NCBI GenBank assembly: GCA_965222105.1
Contig: CBDCTQ010000080.1
Coordinates: 62,001-126,000 of the forward strand
From: CALGLS01 sp965222105
GTDB taxonomy: Bacteria > Bacteroidota > Bacteroidia > Chitinophagales > Saprospiraceae
DNA: 64,000 nucleotides
Direction of reading: 5' to 3'
Shown here: positions 1 to 9,800 of the stretch, piece by piece
Numbering within the stretch: the first letter of the stretch is position 1
How the letters are laid out: every line of letters begins with the position of its first letter
Notes under the pieces: model-generated
Database searches by the model: none
What the model was told of the DNA's origin: nothing
Seen by the model: only the letters and a program-made list of their open reading frames with translations
Program-made: the position numbers and the translations under genes

Positions 1-1594
1 TGACGACGCGCATGCGCCGGTCGAAAGTAAATACGTGGACTTTTCCGGGGTTGGTATTGAGGTTGTTTACTTTCAAATTTGCGGAAGCAGAACTGAGTTT
101 TAAGTTAGAAGGCGGCACATATTCCAGACGAAAGCCATCGCTGAAATCATCGGTTACCAGCGCCGCCTCGTTGAGGGCTACCACCTCTTTTTTGTGTTTT
201 TGGATATAGGAAGGAATAGCAACATCTTTGGGAATAAATTCACTAAAAAATTGAACGTTGTGTTGCACCTGCGCGGCCTCCAGGATCAGCTTTGGAATAT
301 CGAGTTGGCTGATCGTTTCGTCAGGGTTGAAACTGAGGTCGCTTGTATCTGCATTGGTGAGGAGAAATAATTGCCGGAAGTCTTTGATGTCATTGAGGAT
401 GACAGGGATAGTACCCATTATCAAATGATCGGGGTAGATCAGAAAACAAGTGTTTTCCAAAAAGCCTTTATCTTCCAGAAATTGAATGAACGAACCGATG
501 AGGTAGTCCACTCCCGCCACCATAAATTCCAGTTGGGAACGTTGGGGCGGCACCAGGCTTTCGAGCCTGGAGTCGTACACCCCGTCGGGCAGGTGGGTGC
601 TGATGGTCGACATGAATAAGGCGAAGGGCTGGCCCGTTATTTCCTTTTTCAAAACCAGTTCGCGGGCTTCGTCCAGGAGGTCTTTGTCGTGCAGGCCCCA
701 TCCCGACTTCGGATGTTTTCTCATCAGGTCTTTTTCCGACACTACCTCAAAGAGGCAGGCCTCCAACATTTTGTCGACGCCGCCAAACTCTTTGTTACCC
801 ATCAGGTAAGTGAGGTCGTATCCTGCCTTTTTCAGTATGTGCCCGACCCCTGTCAGATTCAGTTGGTTGGCTCTTTGAAAAACCTCATTGGGTTTGCTTC
901 TGAAGTAGGCCGGAAAACCGGTAATGGATGTGTAGATGGAAGCTGCCGTCCAATCGCTTCCCGGGCTTTGCGACATGTTGAAAAGGGTGAGGGAGTCGGC
1001 CATGGCACGCAGGTTGGGAGTTAGGTGATCCAGTGGCTTTCGCAAAAAACCGTGTTCGAACGATTCCATGGAAATGACAATGATGTTTTTTCCCTTTGTT
1101 GCCTTTACGTCCTCGGGTGTGACGTATTGATCCGGGGGGATGTTCAACGCCTTCAGCGCTTCGTCAAAACTTTTTTGGGAAACCGTGGTCACCCTTCCCA
1201 CTTCAAACAGGTTGTACAATACACCCTCGGGAATGGAAAGTAACAGTCCTCCCAGCAAAAGGGCACCCAGAAGTCTTCCCAGTGGTAGGTCCCATTTGCG
1301 TAAGCGACGGCTGCCGAAATAAATACCTGCCAATAACAATACAAACACGCAGACCAGTACGATGGCCTGCCACAGAAAAAACTCCCTGACCAGGGCCCAG
1401 TCGAGGGTGCCGGTATGCATATAGTATTTATAATCGATCAGGCTGCCCCCCATGTACACTGAACTGACTTGCAAACATATAAACCCAGCCAACAGCACCG
1501 ACATCGGCCAGGCCATCCACCTGCTGCGAAACAAAGCGGCGATCAATACCGATACTACCAAAAGGATCAGAAGTTGAAACAGGATATACAACAC
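1..1594 (-). CDS. LtaS/MdoB-type sulfatase-fold membrane enzyme, C-terminus cut by the window edge
   Basis: A continuous reading frame runs leftwards from 1594 off the window, giving about 531 visible codons. Hydrophobic segments lie at roughly residues 1-20, 30-50, 75-95 and 105-122. An extracytoplasmic alkaline-phosphatase/sulfatase fold follows. It opens with NIIVISMESFE (candidate metal ligand Glu177), then DWTAAS (candidate nucleophile Thr216), and later LIYPDH (Asp389-His390, metal ligands). This order is typical of the LtaS / phosphoglycerol transferase (COG1368) family. In Bacteroidota such enzymes probably transfer or hydrolyse phosphate-containing groups on envelope glycans or lipids; the substrate cannot be read from the sequence. 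I chose the GTG at 1594 because no ATG lies between the lnt stop and the first membrane segment; a TTG follows directly. It lies 35 bp downstream of lnt in the same direction, so co-transcription is likely. Confidence 0.82.
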   Translation of the reverse strand, partial: MLYILFQLLILLVVSVLIAALFRSRWMAWPMSVLLAGFICLQVSSVYMGGSLIDYKYYMHTGTLDWALVREFFLWQAIVLVCVFVLLLAGIYFGSRRLRKWDLPLGRLLGALLLGGLLLSIPEGVLYNLFEVGRVTTVSQKSFDEALKALNIPPDQYVTPEDVKATKGKNIIVISMESFEHGFLRKPLDHLTPNLRAMADSLTLFNMSQSPGSDWTAASIYTSITGFPAYFRSKPNEVFQRANQLNLTGVGHILKKAGYDLTYLMGNKEFGGVDKMLEACLFEVVSEKDLMRKHPKSGWGLHDKDLLDEARELVLKKEITGQPFALFMSTISTHLPDGVYDSRLESLVPPQRSQLEFMVAGVDYLIGSFIQFLEDKGFLENTCFLIYPDHLIMGTIPVILNDIKDFRQLFLLTNADTSDLSFNPDETISQLDIPKLILEAAQVQHNVQFFSEFIPKDVAIPSYIQKHKKEVVALNEAALVTDDFSDGFRLEYVPPSNLKLSSASANLKVNNLNTNPGKVHVFTFDRRMRVV

Positions 1595-1629
1595 GAGACA
1601 ATAAATTAAACCAGGAAGGCCACTCGCTC

Positions 1630-3471
1630 TCACGCGTCGGACGAAGAGGCGCGCTTCCGCATCAAACCTTTTACAATTGCATTTAAGATTAACAATATAC
1701 TTACAAAACCAGCTACCCGGCCGATCAAATCACCCCACTGAACATAAAACGTTTTCTCTTTGTTGAATTGTATACTTCCCCGTACCGCTGCTTCTTCGTC
1801 ATATCCGGTGGCTTGACTCACATCGCCCCGCTGATTGATGAAGCAGGAAATCCCCGTATTAGCCGACCGGGCAATGCTGCGTCGCAATTCGATGGCCCGC
1901 AGCCGCGCAAAAGCCAGGTGCTGGCGGTGGCCGGCGGTATTGTCCCACCACCCATCGTTGGTAACGATGAACAGGGCTTCCGCTCCGTTTTTGACATAAC
2001 CGGTACAGTACTCCCCAAACACAGACTCAAAGCAGATGACTGGTGCCACCCCGGAGTCTCCGCTTTTGAATGCCGATCGTTCCCGCTGCGTGGCAAAACT
2101 ACTTGGAGAGCCGCCCAGCTGATCTACCACCGGCTTCATAAAAAACAACAACTCGTGATGTGGAAATATTTCTGCCCCTGGTACCAGTTTTGACTTGAGG
2201 TAAAAGTCGACCTCTTTGCTACCACTGGTGAGTTGGATGGCGGAGTTGTGGCTTTCCCAGAAAAGGGTATCGCCCCGGGAGCGGACTCGGGTGCGTACGG
2301 CCGGGCCATGCGGTTCGCCGGGATCATATACTTTGTAGCTTCCCAGTCCGGTTACGAGTTTTAGTTTGGGATATTGGTCGATGAACCGTTGGAGGGTTGT
2401 AATTTTTTTGTTGGTGCGCATCGTGTTGGTTCTGATGCTGTTGAAACTCGACTCGGGAAAGACGAGGTATTCCGTCTCCGGCGTGATGGCAGCGGACGAT
2501 AGTTTTAAAAACCGATCCATCGTCTGCGAGCTGGTAATGTCGAATTTAACGTAGTGCGGTTCAAAATTGGGTTGTATAACAACAACTTCCCGAAAGGTAC
2601 CTTTTTCCTTGCGGGTATAAAACAGGACAAGAGAAACCAGTACGGGCAATCCCAGCAGGAGTACGGGTTTCCCCCAAAAACCGGATTTTGTGGATGTATA
2701 GTTGGATACCAATTCTTTTTGCAGGCTTTCCAGCCCGAACCATCCCGCCAGTTTTGGTGCCAACCACTTAAATAACAAGGCATTTGCGGAAAGTATCCAC
2801 AGGCTGCCGCCAAATACGCCGGTAAACTCATACCACTGTACCCACGACGGGAAGGTGGCGAAGCTGTTGCCCAGCGTCAGCCAGGGCCAGGTGAGCTCCT
2901 GCCGCATGTGCAAATACTCAAAGGTGATCCAAAAGGCGATGAAAGCCATCCACTGCGAGCCGCGCCCCACCGTTTTTTTCACCTGGTGGTACAACACAAA
3001 AGGGATAGCCATGAAAAAGGAGTTCATCAGAAAAGCGAAGAGCCCCGCAAAAAAGGCCGTGTTGGCCACCCAATAAGTGGTCAGCAGATTCCAGACGACG
3101 AAGCTGTGATAGGCGTATTTGAATACCTCCCACTTCGCCGTACCCGCCCTGCTCTTCGCGATGTCTTCCTCTACCATCAAGAGCGGAATAAATGCGACAA
3201 ACATCAGCGGCGTTAGTGGTATCATCGGAAAGCCCAACCACAACAAGATCCCAGACAAGGTAGCCAGGCCAAATCTTTTGGCGTTGTTGGTATGGCGGGA
3301 AAAACGGGGGAGCAGGATAAGGGCAATCGCTGCCCAGGCAAAGAGGAGAAAAAACAAGGGGGTGTACCCCCAGAGTTGTTGGTCCTGATGTTGGTTGTAC
3401 ATCCACCACCCTACACCTATGGCCAGCAATAAGCTGATGAAGATCCCTCCTATTCGGATTTTTTTTTGCAT
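1630..3471 (-). CDS. lnt: Apolipoprotein N-acyltransferase
   Basis: 613 residues, somewhat longer than the usual ~500. The N-terminal half carries about seven membrane segments up to residue ~290, followed by a periplasmic carbon-nitrogen hydrolase (nitrilase-fold) domain. The catalytic triad is visible: Glu340 in VFPESS, Lys428 in KSKLVPGAE and Cys480 in VICFES. The enzyme adds the third acyl chain to the N-terminal cysteine of lipoproteins at the inner membrane. The ATG at 3471 follows an A/T-rich upstream region. The sulfatase-family gene starts just after its stop, so the two probably form an envelope operon. The extra length comes from insertions in the hydrolase half. Confidence 0.95.
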   Translation of the reverse strand: MQKKIRIGGIFISLLLAIGVGWWMYNQHQDQQLWGYTPLFFLLFAWAAIALILLPRFSRHTNNAKRFGLATLSGILLWLGFPMIPLTPLMFVAFIPLLMVEEDIAKSRAGTAKWEVFKYAYHSFVVWNLLTTYWVANTAFFAGLFAFLMNSFFMAIPFVLYHQVKKTVGRGSQWMAFIAFWITFEYLHMRQELTWPWLTLGNSFATFPSWVQWYEFTGVFGGSLWILSANALLFKWLAPKLAGWFGLESLQKELVSNYTSTKSGFWGKPVLLLGLPVLVSLVLFYTRKEKGTFREVVVIQPNFEPHYVKFDITSSQTMDRFLKLSSAAITPETEYLVFPESSFNSIRTNTMRTNKKITTLQRFIDQYPKLKLVTGLGSYKVYDPGEPHGPAVRTRVRSRGDTLFWESHNSAIQLTSGSKEVDFYLKSKLVPGAEIFPHHELLFFMKPVVDQLGGSPSSFATQRERSAFKSGDSGVAPVICFESVFGEYCTGYVKNGAEALFIVTNDGWWDNTAGHRQHLAFARLRAIELRRSIARSANTGISCFINQRGDVSQATGYDEEAAVRGSIQFNKEKTFYVQWGDLIGRVAGFVSILLILNAIVKGLMRKRASSSDA

Positions 3472-3932
3472 GTAATTATGGCGAAAACAAACAAATTTTA
3501 TTTAAAATTTTTGTTTTTAACAAAATATGTTTTATGTTTGTGCCGTGCTTCGATTGCACGAAGATATCTTCAATTTTTATATCCTGATTTTCCCCGATAG
3601 TTATCGGCCTTGATTGGGGAGGTAGAGGTATGTTGGTTTAGCAAATTGCGGACTGTGTTCCGGCGGCGGAGGCAGCGGGAGGGTCCCACCCTCAAGAACA
3701 AAGCCATGTTCAACACACAAATTTAATTTTTTACCATATGTTTGTCATCCAGCCCCTTCCACTCAAAGAGTGTGAGAGAATATTCAAAGAAGTGTATCAT
3801 TTTCCTTCCCCGCCCTAGCTCTTTAGGGAAAACCTTCGCACTGACACACTTTTTGACCACCGTGGAGTATTGATATGTGTCGGCACTCCGAAAAGTAAAT
3901 AATTGGCAATAACTCATCCTATTTCACGAGCC
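3472..3932. other. Intergenic region between lnt and metG
   Basis: About 460 bp. The right half has only a 64-codon frame on the minus strand (3723-3917) with no family signature. The left part next to lnt is very A/T-rich and probably holds the lnt promoter, but I see no exact TAnnTTTG box. A short G/C-rich palindromic patch (gggagggtcccaccctc, about 3680-3696) could act as a hairpin. Nothing else recognisable. Confidence 0.4.
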
Positions 3933-6059
3933 TCAACTAACCCCAAACCCATTCTCCCACTCCTCTCCGGGACGAACAAACGCCAAATTTCCTTCCTCGT
4001 CTTCTGCCATGAGCACCATCCCCTGCGACTCCACCCCCATCATTTTCCGCGGCGCCAGGTTGGCGAGGAGGAGCACCTGTTGGCCGACCACCTCTTCCGG
4101 TTTGAAGTGCTTGGCGATACCCGACAGGACGGTCCGTTGTTCAAAACCCAAGTCTACTTTTAGCTGTAGCAGTTTGTTCGATTTTTCCACGGGTTTGGCC
4201 TCGGTGATGGTGGCGGTGCGTATATCCAGTTTGGTAAAATCGTCGAACTGGATGGTTGGCTTCAGTGGTGGCCGTTCTGGCCCTTTCCGGGCATCGAGGA
4301 GGGCCTGGAGCTTTGCTTTTTCTTCTTCAACGATTTTCATCCGGCTTTGGTCTTTGCGGTCGTTTATCTTTTGAAACAGCAAATCGGGTTCACCGATGGC
4401 ATGGCCTTTCGGCAAAATGGGTTGGCCCTCCTCTATTTGTTTTGCAAGGCTCGCCCAGTCGCCGTTGACCACTTTGGGGAGGCGCAGCAGAGAGCGTACC
4501 TTATCGGAGGTGAAGGGCACAAAGGGCTGGCAAACCACGCTGAGCAACCCAACGATCTGCAAGCTCACATACAAGGTCTCCTTCACAGCCGGGCTGTCGG
4601 GCTCTGTTTTCCAGATGGCCCAGGGGGCCGCATCCTGGAGATAGACATTTCCCCACGAAGATATCTCCATCAGCGTTTGGGCGGCAGCCTTAAAACTGAA
4701 CGACTCCAGGTCGGAGGACAGCTTTTGTAACAATTCATTTACAGGCGCCAAAACCGTCTTCAAGTCCACACCGGATTCCGGCACAACGCCCTGGAAGTAT
4801 TTATTGGTCAGTACGATGACGCGGTTGACGAAGTTGCCGAGGTTGTCGGCCAGTTCTTTGTCGTAGAAGTCGACGAAATCGTCCCATTTAAAATCGCTGT
4901 CGCGGTTTTCGGGCATGTTGCGCACGAGGGCATAGCGTAGGGCATCTTCCTTGTTGGCAAAGTCTTTAAACTTTTCGAGGTATTCGTATTGTTCGATGCC
5001 CACGCCCAGTGATTTGGAAAACTTCTCTCCTTCAAAATTCAGAAACTGGTTGGCGGGCACATTTACCGGCAACTGGTAATCGCCGTGTGCTTTGAGCATA
5101 GCCGGAAAGACGATGCAATGAAAAACGATGTTGTCTTTGCCGATGAAGTGTATCAGTTGGCAGTCGTCGCTTTGCCAGTAATCTTTCCAGTTTTTATCGT
5201 TGTCGGCGGCCCATTGTTTGGTGGCGGAGATGTAGCCGATGGGCGCGTCGAACCAAACGTACAACACCTTCCCCTCCGCCTCCGGCAGCGGTACGGGGAT
5301 GCCCCAGGAAAGGTCGCGGGTGATGGCACGGGGTTGGAGTCCTCCTTCGCCATCGAGCCAGGAGAGGCATTGGCCTACGACGTGTTTTTTCCAATCTCTG
5401 GGGTTGTGGTGCAGGGAGCCGTCGAGTTGGCCGTTTTTGATCCAGTCGCGCAGCCAGTCGGCGTGTTTGTCGAGTTTGAAATACCAGTGTTTGGTTTTCC
5501 GTTTGACGGGTGTTTTCCCGCTAAGGGTAGACCGCGGGTGGAGCAGTTCGGTGGGCGACAGGGTGGAGCCGCAATTTTCGCATTGGTCGCCGTAGGCGTT
5601 GGGGTTGGCGCATTTGGGGCATTCGCCGACGATGTACCGGTCGGCGAGAAACTGTTGGTATTCTTCGTCAAAAAGTTGTTCGGATTCGCGGACTTCAAAC
5701 TCGCCGCCTTTTTCGTAAAGGGCGGTAAAAAAGTCCTGCGCGGTCTGATGGTGGAGGGGGTCGGAGGTGCGGTGGTAGATATCAAAAGAGATGCCCAGCC
5801 GCTCGAAGGTCTCCTTGTTGAGTTGGTGGTATTTGTCGATGATGGACCGGGGCGACACCCCCTCCTTCTTGGCCCGGATGGTGATGGCGGCACCGTGTTC
5901 GTCACTTCCGCAAACGAAGACCACATCGTGCCCCTGCAAGCGGAGGTAGCGCACGTAGATGTCGGCATTGAGGTAGGCGCCTGCCAGGTGGCCCAGGTGA
6001 AGGGAGCCGTTGGCATAGGGAAGAGCCGATGTGATGAGGTATCTTTTTGGTTGGTCCAT
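3933..6059 (-). CDS. metG: Methionyl-tRNA synthetase with C-terminal tRNA-binding domain
   Basis: 708 residues. A class I synthetase of the zinc-containing MetG type: the HIGH motif is HLGH at residues 21-24, the zinc knuckle is a CPKC...CENC pattern near residues 145-160, and the KMSKS loop is KFSKS near 346. From about residue 606 an OB-fold tRNA-binding domain (EMAP-II/Trbp111 type, starting FDDFTKLDIRTATI) is fused, as in dimeric bacterial MetRS. It charges tRNA-Met for translation initiation and elongation. The gene stands alone on the minus strand. Its long antisense open frames come from third-position G/C bias. Confidence 0.97.
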   Translation of the reverse strand: MDQPKRYLITSALPYANGSLHLGHLAGAYLNADIYVRYLRLQGHDVVFVCGSDEHGAAITIRAKKEGVSPRSIIDKYHQLNKETFERLGISFDIYHRTSDPLHHQTAQDFFTALYEKGGEFEVRESEQLFDEEYQQFLADRYIVGECPKCANPNAYGDQCENCGSTLSPTELLHPRSTLSGKTPVKRKTKHWYFKLDKHADWLRDWIKNGQLDGSLHHNPRDWKKHVVGQCLSWLDGEGGLQPRAITRDLSWGIPVPLPEAEGKVLYVWFDAPIGYISATKQWAADNDKNWKDYWQSDDCQLIHFIGKDNIVFHCIVFPAMLKAHGDYQLPVNVPANQFLNFEGEKFSKSLGVGIEQYEYLEKFKDFANKEDALRYALVRNMPENRDSDFKWDDFVDFYDKELADNLGNFVNRVIVLTNKYFQGVVPESGVDLKTVLAPVNELLQKLSSDLESFSFKAAAQTLMEISSWGNVYLQDAAPWAIWKTEPDSPAVKETLYVSLQIVGLLSVVCQPFVPFTSDKVRSLLRLPKVVNGDWASLAKQIEEGQPILPKGHAIGEPDLLFQKINDRKDQSRMKIVEEEKAKLQALLDARKGPERPPLKPTIQFDDFTKLDIRTATITEAKPVEKSNKLLQLKVDLGFEQRTVLSGIAKHFKPEEVVGQQVLLLANLAPRKMMGVESQGMVLMAEDEEGNLAFVRPGEEWENGFGVS

Positions 6060-6301
6060 GTACTGGTGGTGAAGTTGTAGAAATCGCGGGCGAATATACG
6101 GGTTTGGGCGCTATTGATGTGGTAAAAACGGGATAATCTGTTTATTGGTTCCTGCTGTTGGTGTTTTCAGTCCGGTGCTGTAGATAAAAGATTGCCTATC
6201 GATACGGCCTATAACATGTTCCGTCAATATCAATAAACGGGCAAAACCTTTTTTAGCTATTAGACTTTTCACAAGAGAATTTCCTGACCTTATAAAAAAT
6301 A
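6060..6301. other. Intergenic region upstream of metG
   Basis: The interval between the divergent metG gene and the promoter at 6302 holds no convincing coding frame. A 68-codon minus-strand frame at 6111-6317 has no recognisable features. It presumably contains the metG promoter, but no exact box is visible. Confidence 0.35.
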
Positions 6302-6333
6302 TTTGACTATCTGACAAATTAGTATTACCTTTG
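6302..6333 (+). promoter_or_regulatory. Bacteroidota-type promoter for the PL8 lyase gene leader
   Basis: TTTG at 6302-6305 and TACCTTTG at 6326-6333 are separated by exactly 20 bp. This matches the Bacteroidota sigma-ABfr consensus TTTG-N19/20-TAnnTTTG. Transcription would start near 6340, leaving an untranslated leader of about 485 nt before the TTG start at 6825. The box match is direct; its assignment to the lyase gene is inferred from strand and the absence of another gene. Confidence 0.65.
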
Positions 6334-6486
6334 ATATATGTTCGACGTTGAACTCCCCGGAACCGGTGCCATGAACAACTAAAACTACACCACCTCTTCC
6401 GGATAATAACAGACCCTAACTGACATTTTTTCTTCCACCGATCGGCGTGACTGTTGTGGTGGTTGTGTATTGATGTATAATGGTTT

Positions 6487-6550
6487 GTGATTTTCTTGCA
6501 ATCGCCCGCCCCCCAACCCCCTGAAGGGGCGGATCAGCCCGCAAAATCAC
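6487..6550 (+). promoter_or_regulatory. Nested stem-loop in the long leader
   Basis: An outer perfect 8-bp stem (GTGATTTT 6487-6494 with AAAATCAC 6543-6550) encloses a 7-bp G/C stem (CCGCCCC 6506-6512 with GGGGCGG 6526-6532). It lies in the presumed leader of the lyase gene and could be an attenuator or another structured RNA. A second small hairpin (CCCCTT/AAGGGG, 6796-6815) sits just before the start codon. No known riboswitch class is recognised. The inner C-rich/G-rich core may belong to a dispersed repeat. Confidence 0.4.
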
Positions 6551-6824
6551 ATACCTACCTGCGAACAATTACAACTATCCGGAGCATCACCCTGTAAAGT
6601 ATTTCTTAACCGGAAGCCCGCCAACAGGCCGGGCAAGGGCCGTGTTATGCTCATAGCCGGAATGGCATTGTTGTGCCGGTTGTGAGTAGTGGTGGACTTC
6701 CACAAAACCTTTTTAATATGAAATCGAATTCCAAATTCCGACCTTTTTTTAACAAGACTCCTCGTGAAAAGCCATTTATGAAAACACATTACCCCCCCCT
6801 TTAATATGTAAGGGGTTTACTTGG

Positions 6825-9800
6825 TTGAAAAAAAGTGCTTTACTCTGTTTTTTTGTTTGTTTGAATTTTGCAATTCATGGACAGCAATGCGACCTTGACA
6901 ATTTACGCACACAGGCAGTAGAATTACTTATAACCGATGAAAATATCAGTACGGATGAAGCAGGCGAAATAGACAGCTATATCAACAGTCAGAATTCAAA
7001 TGGGAGTTGGACTGATGTTGATTATGACGATACAGACCAAGATGACGATGACCAAGATGATACAAGCTGGGATCCAATTGACCACTTAAAGAGGTTGGTT
7101 ATGTTTTGCCAAGCATATGCCGACTATTCTGATTTTACAGGCTCGGGAGGAAACGCATCTTCTGAAGAGTTGAGAAATGGGATTAATACTGGCCTCGAAT
7201 ATTGGTATGGACCAGCAAATGACAATTCATGCAATAGTGGCCCTGCAGTTTGTCCTTGTGCTCAATCATGTCCTTGCAGTGAAAATTGGTGGTGGAACTG
7301 GATCGGAAAACAACGAGAATTGCAAGATATAGGCATATTGTTTTATGATGAATTGGTAAACAACCAAAATTTACTCAATAGCATTATCGGCGATTTACCA
7401 TTGGACATTGAGAATTGCAGGAATAATTCTGTTTACACTGGTGCTAATCTGGTTGATGTAGCGAGTAGTATAATTGTCAACGGGTTGTTGAGCGGCGATG
7501 AAACATTAGTTACTGATGGAAAGACTGCATTTGAAAGCGGATTACAATTTGCCGAAGAAGGTATTCGGCATGATTATTCTTTTCACCAGCATGGGCCGCT
7601 GCTGTACAATGGTGGTTATGGGATGTCTTTTCTGGAAAATGTAGCCTTTTGGGGAGCTGTTTTTACTGGTGACGCAGGCTGCGACTACGATCCGGAAGGT
7701 AAAGAAAGATTATTTGAATATGTGCTGCAAGGAACGCGTTGGATGACAATAGATGATTTAACAGACTATAGTGCTAATGGTAGAGATATTGCGCGTGTGT
7801 ATCCCAATAACAATGCAGGTGTGGATAAAGACGTCATGAAATGGATTATAAAAATGGCTTATCCTGCTTATAATCTTAACGATCCCGATGATCCTCAACC
7901 ACCTTCTTCTCCAGCAATTGAATTATGGCAAATGAAAGGGAAAATTGAGGCTGAAGATCGACAAAATATCTCAGGAAGCAAGTACTTCCCCAAATCGGAC
8001 TATGTTGTACATCACAGGAATGAGGAATCCTTGCCTCAATATTTCTCATCCGTCAAAATGTGTTCGGGAAGAACCATTGGGACAGAAAGCTTAATCGGGG
8101 AAAACAAAAGAGGGTTTTGGCTGCCCTATGGCTGTACCTTTGTTTACCTTCATGGAAATGAATATGAAAATATTTTCCCCTATTGGGACTGGATGCATGT
8201 ACCAGGAGTAACAAGCCCTACTCTTACCACTAACCAGCCCGACTACCTTCCTGAATTTGAAGGCTGCCAGGGAGAAACACTCATTAGCACCCAAAATACC
8301 GAATTTGTTGGGGCGGCAAATAATGAGGATTATAGTGTTTCGGCAATGGACTATGTGGCCAACTATGACGGAGATGCTGATCCTAACTGGGAGATCGACA
8401 ATGATGACTGTGTCGACCTTCCTGATAATATAGATATAGAAACAGTATCCGGTAAAAAAGCATGGTTCCATTTCGGTGATGAAATCATAGCACTGGGAGC
8501 AGATATAGCTACAACTCAAGGTGAAGTACATACCACGATCGATCAATCCATTTCTGTCACAAGTTACGATGAAGAGGGTTCCGATGCCTCTACCGAATGG
8601 GTGAAACACAACGGTATTGCGTATATTTTACCTAATTCAACTAACCAGTCCTGGGATTATAGCCTGGAACCAAGACAAGGAAATTGGAATATAATTGGTG
8701 ATGAAAGTGTTGTTGCCAACGGGGAAGTGTTCAAGATATTCATCGATCACCAAAACATCAATTCTTACTATTACATCATTGCTCCAGGCAAAAGCGGATC
8801 TGATTACGATTTAAACAACAACCCGATCACTCTACTAGAAAATTCTTCAGCCCGCCAAGCCATAAAAAAAGACAACGGCTTGGCAGGAATCGTCTATTAC
8901 CCCGATAATTTCAACCCTGCTGACCCACTAAATAACATACAAGTAACCGACTTTGCTGAAATGAAAACCAATAGACCTTGTGCCTTACTCTACGACGAAA
9001 ACAAGTATGAAGTGTGTATTTCCTCGCCTGACAGGAAAGAAGATAGAATCAATTTGACCATCGAAACGACTGATGGTACTACCACTACTATGAGTTTTGA
9101 AATGCCAACCGGCCATGAAGCAGGAACTTCCAGATGTCATTTGTTTTCCGATTTTGGGGTGAGTCAGTCTTGTAATGAACCACATGAACTCCAATTTAAC
9201 GCTTTATTTCACGACGACGACGGGCCAAATCTAGGCCATAGCTGGACCATAGAAGGTGGAGCACTGACCGGTGTGGTAGCCTTTGGCTCCGGTCAATCTG
9301 CTCCAATTTTCGACTTTAGTCCTCCTCATACTTTTGTGGAAGGAGAATATACCATTACCCACACCATAACATTGAATGGTGTAATGGTTACCAGTACGCA
9401 AGATATCAACGTCTTAGAAATAGACCATCCCAATGGCATTACCGTAATAGCTGCCAATGAAGTTTGGAATGCAAACAACCAGGGATCCTCCGAAATAGTG
9501 ATAGCAGGAACCCTCACCATTGCTCCCGGTGCTTCCCTAACCATAGCAGGTGACTTGACCGTGATGTTCTGTGGGGAAAACTCCAGGCTGGTCATTGAAC
9601 CCGCTCAACTAGCGGGGCCTGGCGGCAAACTTATTCTAAACGGTACGCTAACCGACTACCAAAGCCAGACCTGGCATGGGGTAGAGGTAGGGGGTCGCTC
9701 TTTTGCGAATCATACTTCAACGCTCCATGGCCAATTATTCAGCAATGCCGGGGCCGAAATTCGAAATGCGCGTATTGCCATCCGTACAGGTAAGAGTTTT

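Noticed and set aside
3723..3917. 64-codon minus-strand frame between lnt and metG
   Set aside because: No coding bias, no recognisable motif and no start context; it could be chance.
5085..6080. 331-codon open frame antisense to metG
   Set aside because: It mirrors the well-supported metG reading frame and has low-complexity V/F/G-rich composition typical of a shadow frame.
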